The notes below the pieces were generated by a model. That model ran no database searches, was not told where the DNA came from, and saw only the letters and a program-made list of their open reading frames with translations. Below are positions 52,312 to 60,708 of a DNA stretch of 64,000 nucleotides, one piece after another. The stretch's first letter is position 1; every line of letters starts with the position of its first letter. This DNA is from Novosphingobium sediminicola (GTDB lineage: Bacteria > Pseudomonadota > Alphaproteobacteria > Sphingomonadales > Sphingomonadaceae): NCBI RefSeq assembly GCF_014196525.1, contig NZ_JACIDX010000001.1, forward strand, positions 434,001-498,000, in the 5' to 3' direction. A program made the translations under genes and the position numbers.

Positions 52312-52365
52312 TTTCTCGACCGCCGATAAGTGGGCTTTGAAAGTCATCTTATCAGGAGAGCCCCC

Positions 52366-54006
52366 ATGTACTGCGTCCAATGCGAACAATCGAACAAGGG
52401 CGGCTGCGCTGTCAAAATCGGCTCCTGCGGCAAGAGCGCGACCGTGGCCGACATGCAGGACGTGCTGCTGCGCCTGATGCAGGGGGTCTCGGCCTATGCC
52501 GACCGCGCCGCCGCCAAGGGTGCGCGCGATGAACAGGTCGATGCCTTTACCCCCCACGCATGGTTCACCACGCTGACCAATGTGAACTTTGACGCGGGCC
52601 GTTTCGACGCGCTGATCACGCAGGCGCTGGCAATGCGCGAGCGGGCGAAGGCCTGCGCTATCGCGGCGGGTGCTGATCTGTCGGACCTGCCCGAACCGGC
52701 CACGTGGAACCCCGGCGCCAATGCCGAGGAATGGGCCGAGGCCGCGCCCTTTGCTGCGATCCAGCGTTTTATGGACCGCGACGGCCCCAGCATCACGGGC
52801 CTGCGCAACCTGATCCTTTATGGGCTGAAGGGCACAGCGGCCTATAGCGAACATGCCCGCGTGCTGGGCCATGAGGAAGCGGCGATCTGCGCCGAATTCC
52901 ACCGCATCTCGGCCTTTCTTGCGGGCGACCCGACCGACATGAGCGCGCTGATCGCGCAATCGCTGGCGGTGGGCGCGATGAACCTGAAAGTGATGGAACT
53001 GCTCGACGCGGCCAACACCACCCGTTTCGGCCATCCCGAAGTGACGATGGTGCGCATGACCCCTATCGCGGGCAAGGCGCTGCTGGTCTCGGGCCATGAC
53101 ATGGGCGATCTGGAAGCCATCCTGCAGCAGACGCAGGGCAAGGGCGTCAACGTCTATACGCACGGCGAACTGATGCCCGCCAATGCCTATCCGGGGCTGA
53201 AGAAATATGCCCATCTGGTCGGCAATTACGGCGGCGCATGGCAGGATCAGCAGCGCGATTTCGACGCCTTCCCCGGCGCCATCGTGATGACCTCGAACTG
53301 CCTGATCAACCCCGAAATCAAGGGCTATGCCGACCGGATCTTTACCGCAGGGCCGGTGGGCTGGGCGGGTATTCCGCATCTGACCGACCATGATTTCGCC
53401 CCCGCCATCGCCTGCGCTCTGGCTCAGCCCGGTTTTGCCGCCGATGCCCCCGAACAGCGCATCCCGGCCGGTTTTGCCCGCAACACCGTGATGGGCGTGG
53501 CCGACACTTTACTCGACATGATCGGCAAGGGCGATGTGAAGAACCTGTTCCTGATCGGCGGCTGCGACGGGGCGCGTCCGGGCCGCAATTATTTCCACGA
53601 TCTGGCGGTCGCCACGCCCAAGGACAGCCTCGTGCTGACGCTGGGCTGCGGCAAGTTCCGCTTTAACCGCGAGGATATGGGCGACATCAACGGCGTGCCC
53701 CGCGTGCTGGACATGGGCCAGTGCAACGACGCCTTTTCCGCCATTCAGGTGGCGGTCGCGGTGGCGGGCGCACTGGGCTGCGGGGTCAATGACCTGCCGC
53801 TGCATTACGCGATCAGCTGGTTTGAACAGAAGGCCACCGCCGTGCTGCTGACCATGCTGCATCTGGGGATCAAGAAGATCCACCTTGGCCCCACGCTGCC
53901 GCAATTCCTGACGCCCGAAGTGCTGGGCGTGCTGGTGGAGAACTTCGACATCCGCCCGACCGGCGATGCGAAGGAAGACCTGGCCCGGATGCTGGAAGCG
54001 GCATAA
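52366..54006 (+). CDS. hcp: Hybrid cluster protein (Hcp), NO reductase / hydroxylamine reductase
   Basis: A 546-residue cytoplasmic protein from the ATG at 52366, with AGGAG seven bases upstream. The N-terminal cluster ligands are C3, C6, C14 and C21 (C-x2-C-x7-C-x6-C). Hybrid-cluster ligands are visible in VSGHDMGDLEA (His), YTHGELMPANAYP (Glu), MTSNCLINPE, IGGCDGARPGR, LTLGCGKFRFN and MGQCNDA (Cys). Hcp reduces nitric oxide to nitrous oxide, and hydroxylamine in vitro, during nitrosative stress. The third cysteine is closer than in the enterobacterial x11 type, more like class I. No adjacent hcr reductase gene is present. Confidence 0.95.
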   Translation: MYCVQCEQSNKGGCAVKIGSCGKSATVADMQDVLLRLMQGVSAYADRAAAKGARDEQVDAFTPHAWFTTLTNVNFDAGRFDALITQALAMRERAKACAIAAGADLSDLPEPATWNPGANAEEWAEAAPFAAIQRFMDRDGPSITGLRNLILYGLKGTAAYSEHARVLGHEEAAICAEFHRISAFLAGDPTDMSALIAQSLAVGAMNLKVMELLDAANTTRFGHPEVTMVRMTPIAGKALLVSGHDMGDLEAILQQTQGKGVNVYTHGELMPANAYPGLKKYAHLVGNYGGAWQDQQRDFDAFPGAIVMTSNCLINPEIKGYADRIFTAGPVGWAGIPHLTDHDFAPAIACALAQPGFAADAPEQRIPAGFARNTVMGVADTLLDMIGKGDVKNLFLIGGCDGARPGRNYFHDLAVATPKDSLVLTLGCGKFRFNREDMGDINGVPRVLDMGQCNDAFSAIQVAVAVAGALGCGVNDLPLHYAISWFEQKATAVLLTMLHLGIKKIHLGPTLPQFLTPEVLGVLVENFDIRPTGDAKEDLARMLEAA

Positions 54007-54015
54007 GCCAAAGAT

Positions 54016-54045
54016 TGGCGGCCCCGGCCAAAACCGGGGCCGCCA
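54016..54045 (+). terminator. Terminator-like hairpin after hcp
   Basis: TGGCGGCCCCGG (54016-54027) pairs perfectly over 12 bp with CCGGGGCCGCCA (54034-54045), with a six-base loop and only a weak T-rich tail (GTTTA). It lies between hcp and a converging gene. Confidence 0.65.
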
Positions 54046-54093
54046 CAGTTTAGGCCATGCCTTAGGGCAGCAATGGCCGGAAAAATCCCTTCA

Positions 54094-55068
54094 TCAGAAC
54101 CGTTCCATATCCTTGGCGATGACCACGGGCCCCTTGAACAGCCGCCCGATCTGTTCGCGATAGGCCGGTTCGCCACCCTGCGCCGCGCCGCCCGCGATAT
54201 GGGTAACCACCACCCGGCCCACGCCCGCGCTCGCCGCCATTTGGCCGATGGCCTGTGTGGAGAGGTGATGGCGCGTCAGATGCTCGGCCATATGCGTCTT
54301 TTCCTCGGGCGAAATATGCTGCACACGGCGGTCCATCTGGGCCAGCGTATTGTCCAGATCGATCATCTCGGTCACCAGCATGTCCGCCCCCTTGGCCAGT
54401 TGCGTCACCTTCTCGCTGGGCCCGGTATCGCCGGTATAGATGATCGAGCGCCCCGGCAGATCAAAGCGATAGGACAGCGAGCGATAGGTATGCTCTTCGG
54501 GGCTGCCGGGAACAAAACTATAGTGTGAATTGGTGGCCACCCGAACGGTGAATGCGTCCAGTTTCACCACCGCGCCATCGTCGAGTTCGACCACGTTGAT
54601 ATTGGTGGCCGGATCGATCGGCACCTCGCCCGGAATGCCAAAGCCCGAGCGCGCGCTGGGCCGCATCGCCGCGATCAGGCCCGCCACGATTTCCTTCATC
54701 CCCGGCGGGCCATAGATGGTCAGCGGCCGGACCGTGCGCGTCTGCAGGCGCAGGCCCAGCACCGCGTAAAGCCCGCCCAGATGGTCGAAATGGATATGGC
54801 TGATCCAGACGGTGCGCAGATTGGGATAGTCGGCGCCCGCGTCCGCCATCGCGGTCATCGCGCCGTCGCCGGTGTCGATCAGATGCGCCTCGCCCGCGCG
54901 GACCAGCAGGTTGGCCGGTTCATTGCGTCCCGGACGCGGCATCGGCCCGCCCATCGTGCCCAGCGTCACCCAAGTATAGGCGTCCTTGGCAGGCGGCGTG
55001 CCGGCAGGTTGGGCCGCGACAGGTTGCGCCAGCAGCAGGCCCGCCAGCAGCATCAGTTTCTTCGCCAT
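54094..55068 (-). CDS. Exported MBL-fold metallo-hydrolase (paralogue 1)
   Basis: A 324-residue protein with a signal peptide (MAKKLMLLAGLLLAQPVAAQ). The start is the second ATG (55068) because the GGGAG site abuts the first ATG (55074) but is well spaced from this one. The metal-binding motif is HIHFDHLGG. Further ligands are likely in NSHYSF, IYTGDTGPSE and VVVTHIAGG. The pattern resembles arylsulfatase/RNase Z-like periplasmic hydrolases rather than antibiotic-degrading enzymes. The substrate is unknown. It lies just after a paralogue on the same strand. Confidence 0.85.
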   Translation of the reverse strand: MAKKLMLLAGLLLAQPVAAQPAGTPPAKDAYTWVTLGTMGGPMPRPGRNEPANLLVRAGEAHLIDTGDGAMTAMADAGADYPNLRTVWISHIHFDHLGGLYAVLGLRLQTRTVRPLTIYGPPGMKEIVAGLIAAMRPSARSGFGIPGEVPIDPATNINVVELDDGAVVKLDAFTVRVATNSHYSFVPGSPEEHTYRSLSYRFDLPGRSIIYTGDTGPSEKVTQLAKGADMLVTEMIDLDNTLAQMDRRVQHISPEEKTHMAEHLTRHHLSTQAIGQMAASAGVGRVVVTHIAGGAAQGGEPAYREQIGRLFKGPVVIAKDMERF

Positions 55069-55115
55069 GATCATCTCCCGTTCCAGGCGCGGACGTCATG
55101 CCGCGCCGGTTGTTT

Positions 55116-56045
55116 TCAAAATGCGATGCTCTGCAAATCGCGGCCCAGCACGACCGGCCCGGCATAATGGGCACGCACCTGCGCCAGATCGGCCTCGTCC
55201 ACCTTGCCCACATGGCTCAGCACCAGTTTGCGCACGCCCGCCTGCGTGGCCAGATCGCCCACCTGCGCGGGCGAGAGATGTTCGACATCCATATGGCGCT
55301 GAACCGGGGGCGGCACCATCGCGCGGTCGGCGGCCGTCGCCATTTCGGCCACCAGCACATCGGCCCCGCGCGCAAATTCGGCCAGGCCCGCCATCGGCCC
55401 GGTATCGCCGGTAAACACCACCGCCTTGCCGCCCATGTCAAAACGATAGGACAGCGATTGCGCACCGGGCGCGCGGGCGTGGTCCATCAACGTGTAGTGG
55501 CTGTTGGCGATGGCTTTGACGCTCACCGTACCATCGGCAAAGCCCGCCTCGGGCGTCAGATCGCGTGCGGCAAGGAACCCCGCAACCGGGCGATCCTGCC
55601 CGGATTCAGCGTTGCGGATGCGGGCATTGACCTCCATCACCGCGCCCAGCGCATGGGCGAGATCGACCGTGCCGGCCGGCCCCAGCAACTGCATCCCCGT
55701 CCCCCGCGTCGACCAGCCAAAGCTGGCAAGGCTGAGCAGGCCCGCGTAATGATCGTCATGCAGATGGGTGAGAAACACCAGCGGCACATCGCGCTCGGCC
55801 ACACCCGCCAGCGCCAGTTGGCGCGACACGCCGCCGCCCGCATCGATCAGATAGCGATGGCCGCCGACCTCCAGCAGGGTGGCGATGCCAGAGCGGTCCA
55901 CCCGCCCGCCCGGCCCGCCGCCCGTGCCCAGCAGGACCAGGCGATTGCCCGAAACCGTCGGGGCGGGTGATTCGGCCGCCCATGCCCCTTGCGCCATCAT
56001 CAGGGCCGCCATGGCCAGCCCCTTGCCGATCCGGTGCTTCTTCAT
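55116..56045 (-). CDS. Exported MBL-fold metallo-hydrolase (paralogue 2)
   Basis: A 309-residue protein from the ATG at 56045, preceded by AAGGAG. The signal peptide is MKKHRIGKGLAMAALMMA and ends AWA. Metal motifs are THLHDDHYAG, ANSHYT, FTGDTGPMAG and LSHVGK. It shares with the following gene the ordered blocks NSHY, SLSYRFD, TGDTGP and RGADVLVAEM, so the two are a tandem duplication. The frame upstream of 56045 overlaps the TetR gene and is not coding. It is the first gene of the pair, next to a palindromic operator. Confidence 0.85.
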   Translation of the reverse strand: MKKHRIGKGLAMAALMMAQGAWAAESPAPTVSGNRLVLLGTGGGPGGRVDRSGIATLLEVGGHRYLIDAGGGVSRQLALAGVAERDVPLVFLTHLHDDHYAGLLSLASFGWSTRGTGMQLLGPAGTVDLAHALGAVMEVNARIRNAESGQDRPVAGFLAARDLTPEAGFADGTVSVKAIANSHYTLMDHARAPGAQSLSYRFDMGGKAVVFTGDTGPMAGLAEFARGADVLVAEMATAADRAMVPPPVQRHMDVEHLSPAQVGDLATQAGVRKLVLSHVGKVDEADLAQVRAHYAGPVVLGRDLQSIAF

Positions 56046-56083
56046 CGCTCTCCTTTCGCGGGTTTCGTCCGCCGCTCTATCAT

Positions 56084-56117
56084 TTCTACATTTGTAGAAT
56101 ACACCTATCCTTGTCAA
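56084..56117. promoter_or_regulatory. Palindromic TetR operator candidate and promoter
   Basis: TTCTACATTTGTAGAA (56084-56099) is a perfect dyad with 7-bp arms. On the minus strand TTGACA (56117-56112) is followed 15 bases later by TACAAA (56096-56091), which lies inside the dyad. A bound repressor would therefore cover the -10 region of the hydrolase operon. It sits between the divergent hydrolase and TetR genes. Confidence 0.7.
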
Positions 56118-56148
56118 GCAAGGTTGGGCAGGGCAAAACGAGGGTGAC

Positions 56149-56784
56149 ATGACCGAACTGCCCCCCTCCCCCCCGCGCACCCGCGCCACAAGCGCAACCA
56201 AAGGCAACCGGCGCGAGGATCTGGCGCAGGCTGCGCTCGAAGTGCTGGGCGAATATGGCAGCCGGGGGTTCACCCATCGCGCGCTCGACCGCCATCTCGG
56301 CCTGCCCGAGGGCACGACATCGGCCTATTTTCGGCGGCGCGAGGATCTGGTGGCCATGGCCATCCGCACGGTCTTTGCGCGCGACGCCCAACAGATGGAC
56401 CAGATCGTCGACCGCATCGAGGCGAAGTGCGGCGAGACGCCCAGCGTCGAGGTGGTCGCGCAATGCTGCTTTGAAATGTGGCAATGGGTGGCCAGTCAGG
56501 CGCGCGATACATTCGTGCTGGCGCGCTATGAGTGTTTCCTGATGGCGCGGCGCGATCCGGAGCTGATGCAACTGGTCGAAAATGTCATGCTGGCGCGGCA
56601 AACCCGTTGGGAACCGATCTTTGCCCGGCTGGGCTCGGCCAATCCGGCGGCCTCGGCGCGCCAGATCGGTCTGCTATTGCGCAGCCTGTTCTTTTCCGAA
56701 ATCTTTTTCCCCGCCTGCCTGAGCACGGCCCAGCCGTCCGTCGATGTCGACCTGTTCATCCGGGAAATCCGGCATTATATTTAG
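56149..56784 (+). CDS. TetR/AcrR-family transcriptional regulator
   Basis: A 211-residue protein. The N-terminal HTH is typical: REDLAQAALEVLGEYGSRGFT, then ALDRHLGLPEGTTSAYFRRREDLVAMAI. The C-terminal ligand-binding part is helical. It is divergent from the hydrolase pair and probably represses them and itself through the dyad at 56084. The ligand is unknown. Its stop codon overlaps that of the converging AraC gene. Confidence 0.9.
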   Translation: MTELPPSPPRTRATSATKGNRREDLAQAALEVLGEYGSRGFTHRALDRHLGLPEGTTSAYFRRREDLVAMAIRTVFARDAQQMDQIVDRIEAKCGETPSVEVVAQCCFEMWQWVASQARDTFVLARYECFLMARRDPELMQLVENVMLARQTRWEPIFARLGSANPAASARQIGLLLRSLFFSEIFFPACLSTAQPSVDVDLFIREIRHYI

Positions 56785-57665
56785 GCTGAAACCCATGCCC
56801 GGCTTTCGCGGAAATCGGAGGCGGTGCGCCCGGTGCGCGATTTGAAGAAGCGGGCGAAATAGGCCGGATCGGCAAAGCCCAATGTGGTCGCGATCTGGCC
56901 GATGCTGCTGGCCGTATAGGTGAGCAGGCGCATCGCTTCGAGCAGCAGGCGTTGCTGGACCACCTCGGCGGGTGCCTGATCCAGCACGGCGCGGCAGGCG
57001 CGGGTCAGCGTGGGCGCGGTGGTGGCCAGATGGGCGGCGTAATCCTGCACGCTCCAGCCTTCGGTATAATGCGCCTCGACCAAGGCTTTGAAGCGGGCGA
57101 TCAGCGCGTCATGCCCGCTGCGCGGCAGGTTGGGCGCGGCGCTCAGTCCCTCGACGGCCAGCGCCAGCACCAGCGCCAGTTGCGCCACCAGCGAAGTGGG
57201 CAGCATACCCGCGCCCTGTGCTGCGCCTGCCGCCAGATCGGCCAATAGCCAGCCGAGCCGAGCCGCCGGGCCGGGCGGCAATGGGCGATGACGCGCGCCA
57301 TGCCCGGCCAGCCCACCATCGCCCAGCAAGCCCGCCAGCCGCCGATCATGCAGCAGCGCATCGGCCAACGAGAGCACCCAGCCTTGCGCATCGGTGGCAA
57401 AACGAAAGGCATGGACGCAGCCCGATGGCACCACGACAAGGCTGACCGGGTCAAGCCGGGTGACGCCGGTATCATCGACCAGATCGCCATGGCCGCCATC
57501 AAGCAGAAGGAGTTGAAAAATACCAGGATGGGCGTGGGGCGAGATCGTCCACTCATGCTGGCTCGATCGGGCCGAGATCGTTTCGATATGCAGGAATTCC
57601 GGGGCAATCGCATGATTACCCTCGCCATAGAGCGCATAGCGGCGGATCTGATGCGGTTTTGCCAT
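56781..57665 (-). CDS. AraC-family transcriptional regulator (PobR-like)
   Basis: A 294-residue protein. The N-terminal cupin-type sensor includes EWTISPHAHPGIFQLLLLDGG and LVVVPSGCVHAF. The C-terminal double HTH has WSVQDYAAHLATTAPTLTRAC and SIGQIATTLGFADPAYFARFF, then KSRTGRTASDFR. The layout resembles PobR, an activator of aromatic catabolism. It is divergent from a cytochrome P450 gene, its likely target. Confidence 0.9.
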   Translation of the reverse strand: MAKPHQIRRYALYGEGNHAIAPEFLHIETISARSSQHEWTISPHAHPGIFQLLLLDGGHGDLVDDTGVTRLDPVSLVVVPSGCVHAFRFATDAQGWVLSLADALLHDRRLAGLLGDGGLAGHGARHRPLPPGPAARLGWLLADLAAGAAQGAGMLPTSLVAQLALVLALAVEGLSAAPNLPRSGHDALIARFKALVEAHYTEGWSVQDYAAHLATTAPTLTRACRAVLDQAPAEVVQQRLLLEAMRLLTYTASSIGQIATTLGFADPAYFARFFKSRTGRTASDFRESRAWVSA

Positions 57666-57784
57666 GGGACAGAATCCTGCGCCGATTGATCGAAAAGTAC
57701 AAGAGCTTGCGCGGCGCGGCCCTCACGCCGGGCCTGCGCCCATGGCAATCATGGCGGCATAGAAACCATGAGAGGATATGCAAG

Positions 57785-58972
57785 ATGAGCCAGATCACGC
57801 TGAATCGACCATTCCGATTCGATCCCTATTCTCCCCAAAACGATGCCGATCCTTATCCCGCCTATAAAGTCCTGCGCGAGGAGCATCCCTGTTTCTGGAG
57901 CGAGGAGGCGGGCATGTGGGTGCTCTCGCGCCATGAGGATATTTTGAACGCCTTGCAGAACTGGCGGCTCTATTCTTCGGCCAAGGGCAATCTTATCAAT
58001 GAATTCCCCGGTCGCGCCGGAGCAACGCTGGGCAGCAGCGATCCGCCGCGCCATGACCGCCTGCGCGCGCTGGTGCAAAGCGCGATGACCAAGCGGGCGC
58101 TCGACCATGTGATCGAACCGGCGCGCGCCTCGGTGCGGCGGCATCTGGCGGCCATCGAGGGCAAGGATGTGTTCGATTTCGTGGGCGAGCTGGGCGGCGC
58201 GGTCACGCTTGATCTCATCTTCTATCTCTTTGCCCTGCCGCCGGAAAACGCCGATGAGGTGCGCGACAATGCGGTGCTGATGGTCCAGACCGATCCGGTC
58301 ACGCGGCAAAAGAGCCCGGCCCATCTGGCCGCGTTTCAATGGATGGCTGATTATGCCGCGCGCATCGTCGAGGAGCGCAAGGCCAATCCGGGCGACGATC
58401 TGCTCTCCAACTTCATCACCGCCGAAATCGACGGGGAAAAGCTGCTCGACAAGGAAGTGCAGCTTACCGTCACCACGCTGATTATGGCGGGGATTGAATC
58501 GCTCTCGGGCTTTATGGGCATGTTCGCGCTGAACATGGCCGATTTTCCTGATGCGCGGCGAGCAATCTGCGCGGATCTCTCGCTGCTGCCCGATGCCATA
58601 GAGGAATCCTTGCGCTTCAACACCTCGGCCCAACGGTTCAAGCGTTGCGCGACGCAGGATATTGAACTGTATGGGAAAACCATCAAGGCGGGCGATTTCA
58701 TCATGCTGGCCTATGGTTCGGCCAACCGCGACAGCGCGGTGTTCAACGACCCCGACACCTATGACATCACCCGGCGGCCCAAACGCCATCTGGGCTTTGG
58801 CGGCGGGGTCCATGCCTGCCTCGGCTCGATGCTGGCGCGGGTGGCGGTGCAGATCCTGTTTGAGGAATTCCTGACCGCCGTGCCGGAATTCAGCCGCGTC
58901 GAGGAACAACTCGAATGGGTGCCCTCGTCCAATTTCCGCAGCCCCGGCAAACTCCTGCTGCGCCGCGGATAA
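57785..58972 (+). CDS. Bacterial soluble cytochrome P450
   Basis: A 395-residue protein, normal for bacterial class I P450s. The start at 57785 (MSQITLNRPFRFDPYSPQ) has GAGAGGA upstream; an earlier ATG at 57659 overlaps the divergent regulator. Landmarks are DPPRHDRLRALV in the C region, the I helix LIMAGIESLSGF, the K helix EESLRF, and the heme loop FGGGVHACLG with its cysteine ligand. The I-helix position normally occupied by the proton-relay threonine appears to be serine. It needs a ferredoxin and reductase, neither encoded nearby. The substrate is unknown; the AraC neighbour suggests induction by a small aromatic or related compound. Confidence 0.92.
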   Translation: MSQITLNRPFRFDPYSPQNDADPYPAYKVLREEHPCFWSEEAGMWVLSRHEDILNALQNWRLYSSAKGNLINEFPGRAGATLGSSDPPRHDRLRALVQSAMTKRALDHVIEPARASVRRHLAAIEGKDVFDFVGELGGAVTLDLIFYLFALPPENADEVRDNAVLMVQTDPVTRQKSPAHLAAFQWMADYAARIVEERKANPGDDLLSNFITAEIDGEKLLDKEVQLTVTTLIMAGIESLSGFMGMFALNMADFPDARRAICADLSLLPDAIEESLRFNTSAQRFKRCATQDIELYGKTIKAGDFIMLAYGSANRDSAVFNDPDTYDITRRPKRHLGFGGGVHACLGSMLARVAVQILFEEFLTAVPEFSRVEEQLEWVPSSNFRSPGKLLLRRG

Positions 58973-58993
58973 GCGATAAGGCGTAGCCATCCC

Positions 58994-59047
58994 CCTTTCG
59001 CGCATGGGTTCAGCCGCTATCATGGGGGCAAACCGATGCGCGAAAGG
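58994..59047 (+). promoter_or_regulatory. Long inverted repeat covering the dctA ribosome-binding site
   Basis: CCTTTCGCGCAT (58994-59005) pairs perfectly with ATGCGCGAAAGG (59036-59047). After one mismatch the stem continues with GGTT/AACC. The right arm contains the only Shine-Dalgarno-like sequence (AAAGG, 59043-59047), five bases before the dctA ATG. In RNA it would hide that site. It may instead act as a P450 terminator or a protein-binding dyad. Confidence 0.55.
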
Positions 59048-59052
59048 CCCTC

Positions 59053-60339
59053 ATGCATATTCCTGACGTTTCCACTCTGGCCGAGCCGGCGACCAAGCGC
59101 TGGTACGGTCATCTTTACGCGCAAGTGTTGATGGCGATTGCGGCCGGCGTGGCGCTGGGCCATTTCGCGCCCGATGCGGGCGAGGCGATGAAGCCGCTGG
59201 GCGATATTTTCATCAAGCTGGTCAAGATGGTGATCGCGCCGGTGATCTTCCTGACCATCGTCACGGGCATTGCGGGGATGCGCGATCTGTCCTCGGTGGG
59301 GCGGGTTGCGGCCAAGGCCTTCGCCTATTTCTTCACCTTTTCGACGCTGGCGCTGATCGTCGGGCTGATCGTGGCCAATACGGTGCGGCCCGGCGCGGGG
59401 CTGAACATCGATCCGGCCAGCCTCGATGCCAGCAAGGTGGCCGATTATGCCGCCAAGGCGCATGAAAGCTCAATCATGGGCTTTATCAACGCGATGGTGC
59501 CCGAAACCTATGTCTCGGCGCTGACCGAGGGCAATATCCTGCAAGTGCTGGTGGTGGCGATCCTGTTCGGCGTGTCGCTGGCCTCGGTGGGCGAGGTTGG
59601 CGAACGGGTGCTGGGCGTGCTGGAGGACGTTTCGACGGTCTTTTTCCGGCTGGTGTCCATTGTGATGAAGGCCGCGCCGCTGGGGGCTTTTGGCGCCATG
59701 GCCTTTACCATCGGCAAGTATGGGGTCCACAGTCTGGCCCATCTGGTCGCGCTGGTGGCGACTTTCTACCTGACCTCGCTGCTCTTTGTGGTGGTGGTGC
59801 TGGGGATTGTGGGGCGCTTTGCGGGCTTTTCGATTTTACGCCTGCTGGCCTATCTCAAATCCGAACTGCTGCTGGTGCTGGGTACGTCCTCGTCGGAAAG
59901 CGCGCTGCCCGCGCTGATCGAAAAGATGGAGCGCGCCGGTTGCCCCAAGGCGGTGGTGGGGCTGGTCGTGCCCACGGGCTATTCGTTCAACCTCGACGGC
60001 ACCAATATTTACATGACGCTGGCCGCTTTGTTTATTGCGCAGGCCTGCAATGTCGACCTGACGCTGGGCCAGCAGGCGCTCTTGCTGGGCGTGGCCATGC
60101 TGTCGTCCAAGGGCGCGGCGGGGGTGACGGGCGCGGGCTTCATTACGCTGGCGGCCACGCTTTCCATCGTGCCATCCGTGCCGGTGGCAGGCATGGCGCT
60201 AATCCTTGGCGTCGACCGCTTCATGTCCGAATGCCGCAGCCTGACCAATTTCGTCGGCAATGCGGTGGCCACGGTCGTGGTCGCGCGCTGGGAGGGGAAG
60301 CTGGATAAGGCGGCGTTGGATGCGGCGTTGAAGGGGTAA
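59053..60339 (+). CDS. dctA: C4-dicarboxylate:cation symporter DctA
   Basis: A 428-residue inner-membrane transporter of the DAACS family that imports succinate, fumarate and malate. It starts near [21 protein letters not shown]. It has the serine-rich re-entrant loop [17 protein letters not shown], the substrate motif [20 protein letters not shown], the second loop [14 protein letters not shown] and the C-terminal [20 protein letters not shown]. All are well conserved. The upstream hairpin may control its translation. Confidence 0.94.
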   Translation: MHIPDVSTLAEPATKRWYGHLYAQVLMAIAAGVALGHFAPDAGEAMKPLGDIFIKLVKMVIAPVIFLTIVTGIAGMRDLSSVGRVAAKAFAYFFTFSTLALIVGLIVANTVRPGAGLNIDPASLDASKVADYAAKAHESSIMGFINAMVPETYVSALTEGNILQVLVVAILFGVSLASVGEVGERVLGVLEDVSTVFFRLVSIVMKAAPLGAFGAMAFTIGKYGVHSLAHLVALVATFYLTSLLFVVVVLGIVGRFAGFSILRLLAYLKSELLLVLGTSSSESALPALIEKMERAGCPKAVVGLVVPTGYSFNLDGTNIYMTLAALFIAQACNVDLTLGQQALLLGVAMLSSKGAAGVTGAGFITLAATLSIVPSVPVAGMALILGVDRFMSECRSLTNFVGNAVATVVVARWEGKLDKAALDAALKG

Positions 60340-60346
60340 AAGGGTT

Positions 60347-60387
60347 TGTCTCCGGCGGGCCAAGGGACTTGTCCCTTGGCAATCCCG
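60347..60387 (+). repeat. REP-like intergenic repeat, left copy
   Basis: It reads TGTCTCCGGCGGGC, a hairpin GCCAAGGGAC-TT-GTCCCTTGGC (60359-60380), then AATCCCG. It matches the inverted copy at 60546-60586, with compensating changes that preserve the stem. Confidence 0.75.
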
Positions 60388-60446
60388 ATACTGTCTTTGT
60401 TGCGCCTATGGATCAGCCGCCATGGATCGGCGCAGCATTGGGAAAA

Positions 60447-60497
60447 TGAAAGCCTGCGGCGCCATACAGCGCAAGATCGCCGCGCCGCAGGCTTTCA
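60447..60497. repeat. Central 16-bp-stem hairpin between the two repeat copies
   Basis: TGAAAGCCTGCGGCGC (60447-60462) pairs perfectly with GCGCCGCAGGCTTTCA (60482-60497) around a 19-base loop. An outer ATTGGG/CCCAAT pair (60438-60443, 60505-60510) extends the structure. Confidence 0.7.
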
Positions 60498-60545
60498 ATG
60501 ATCACCCAATCCACATCCGTGCCAACCAAAGCGCTACCCCATTAA

Positions 60546-60586
60546 CGGGATTGCAAAGGGCCCCCGCCCTTTGCCCGCCGGAGGCA
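60546..60586 (-). repeat. REP-like intergenic repeat, right copy (inverted)
   Basis: On the minus strand it reads TGCCTCCGGCGGGC, stem AAAGGGC/GCCCTTT, then AATCCCG, the same plan as the left copy. Relative to that copy, a C-G pair is replaced by A-T within the stem. Confidence 0.75.
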
Positions 60587-60708
60587 CCTCTTGCCCACCA
60601 ACTATAAGTATCACCACTTAATCCGTTAGTAACCAGAATCACCTATACAAGACATGGCCAGACGATGATCCTGATTTAGCCTTTTCATAAAACATCGAGG
60701 AAATTGCC

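Larger units (their letters stand above)
60340..60708. other. Intergenic block with paired inverted repeats and a central hairpin
   Basis: 369 bases without a gene, almost all occupied by the repeat structure described separately. The last 100 bases, moderately AT-rich, precede a small gene and probably hold its promoter. Confidence 0.6.

Noticed and set aside
60359..60380. A simple terminator for dctA
   Set aside because: The stem is perfect but has no T run, and an inverted covarying copy exists 190 bases away, so it is better described as a repeat element, though it may also stop transcription.
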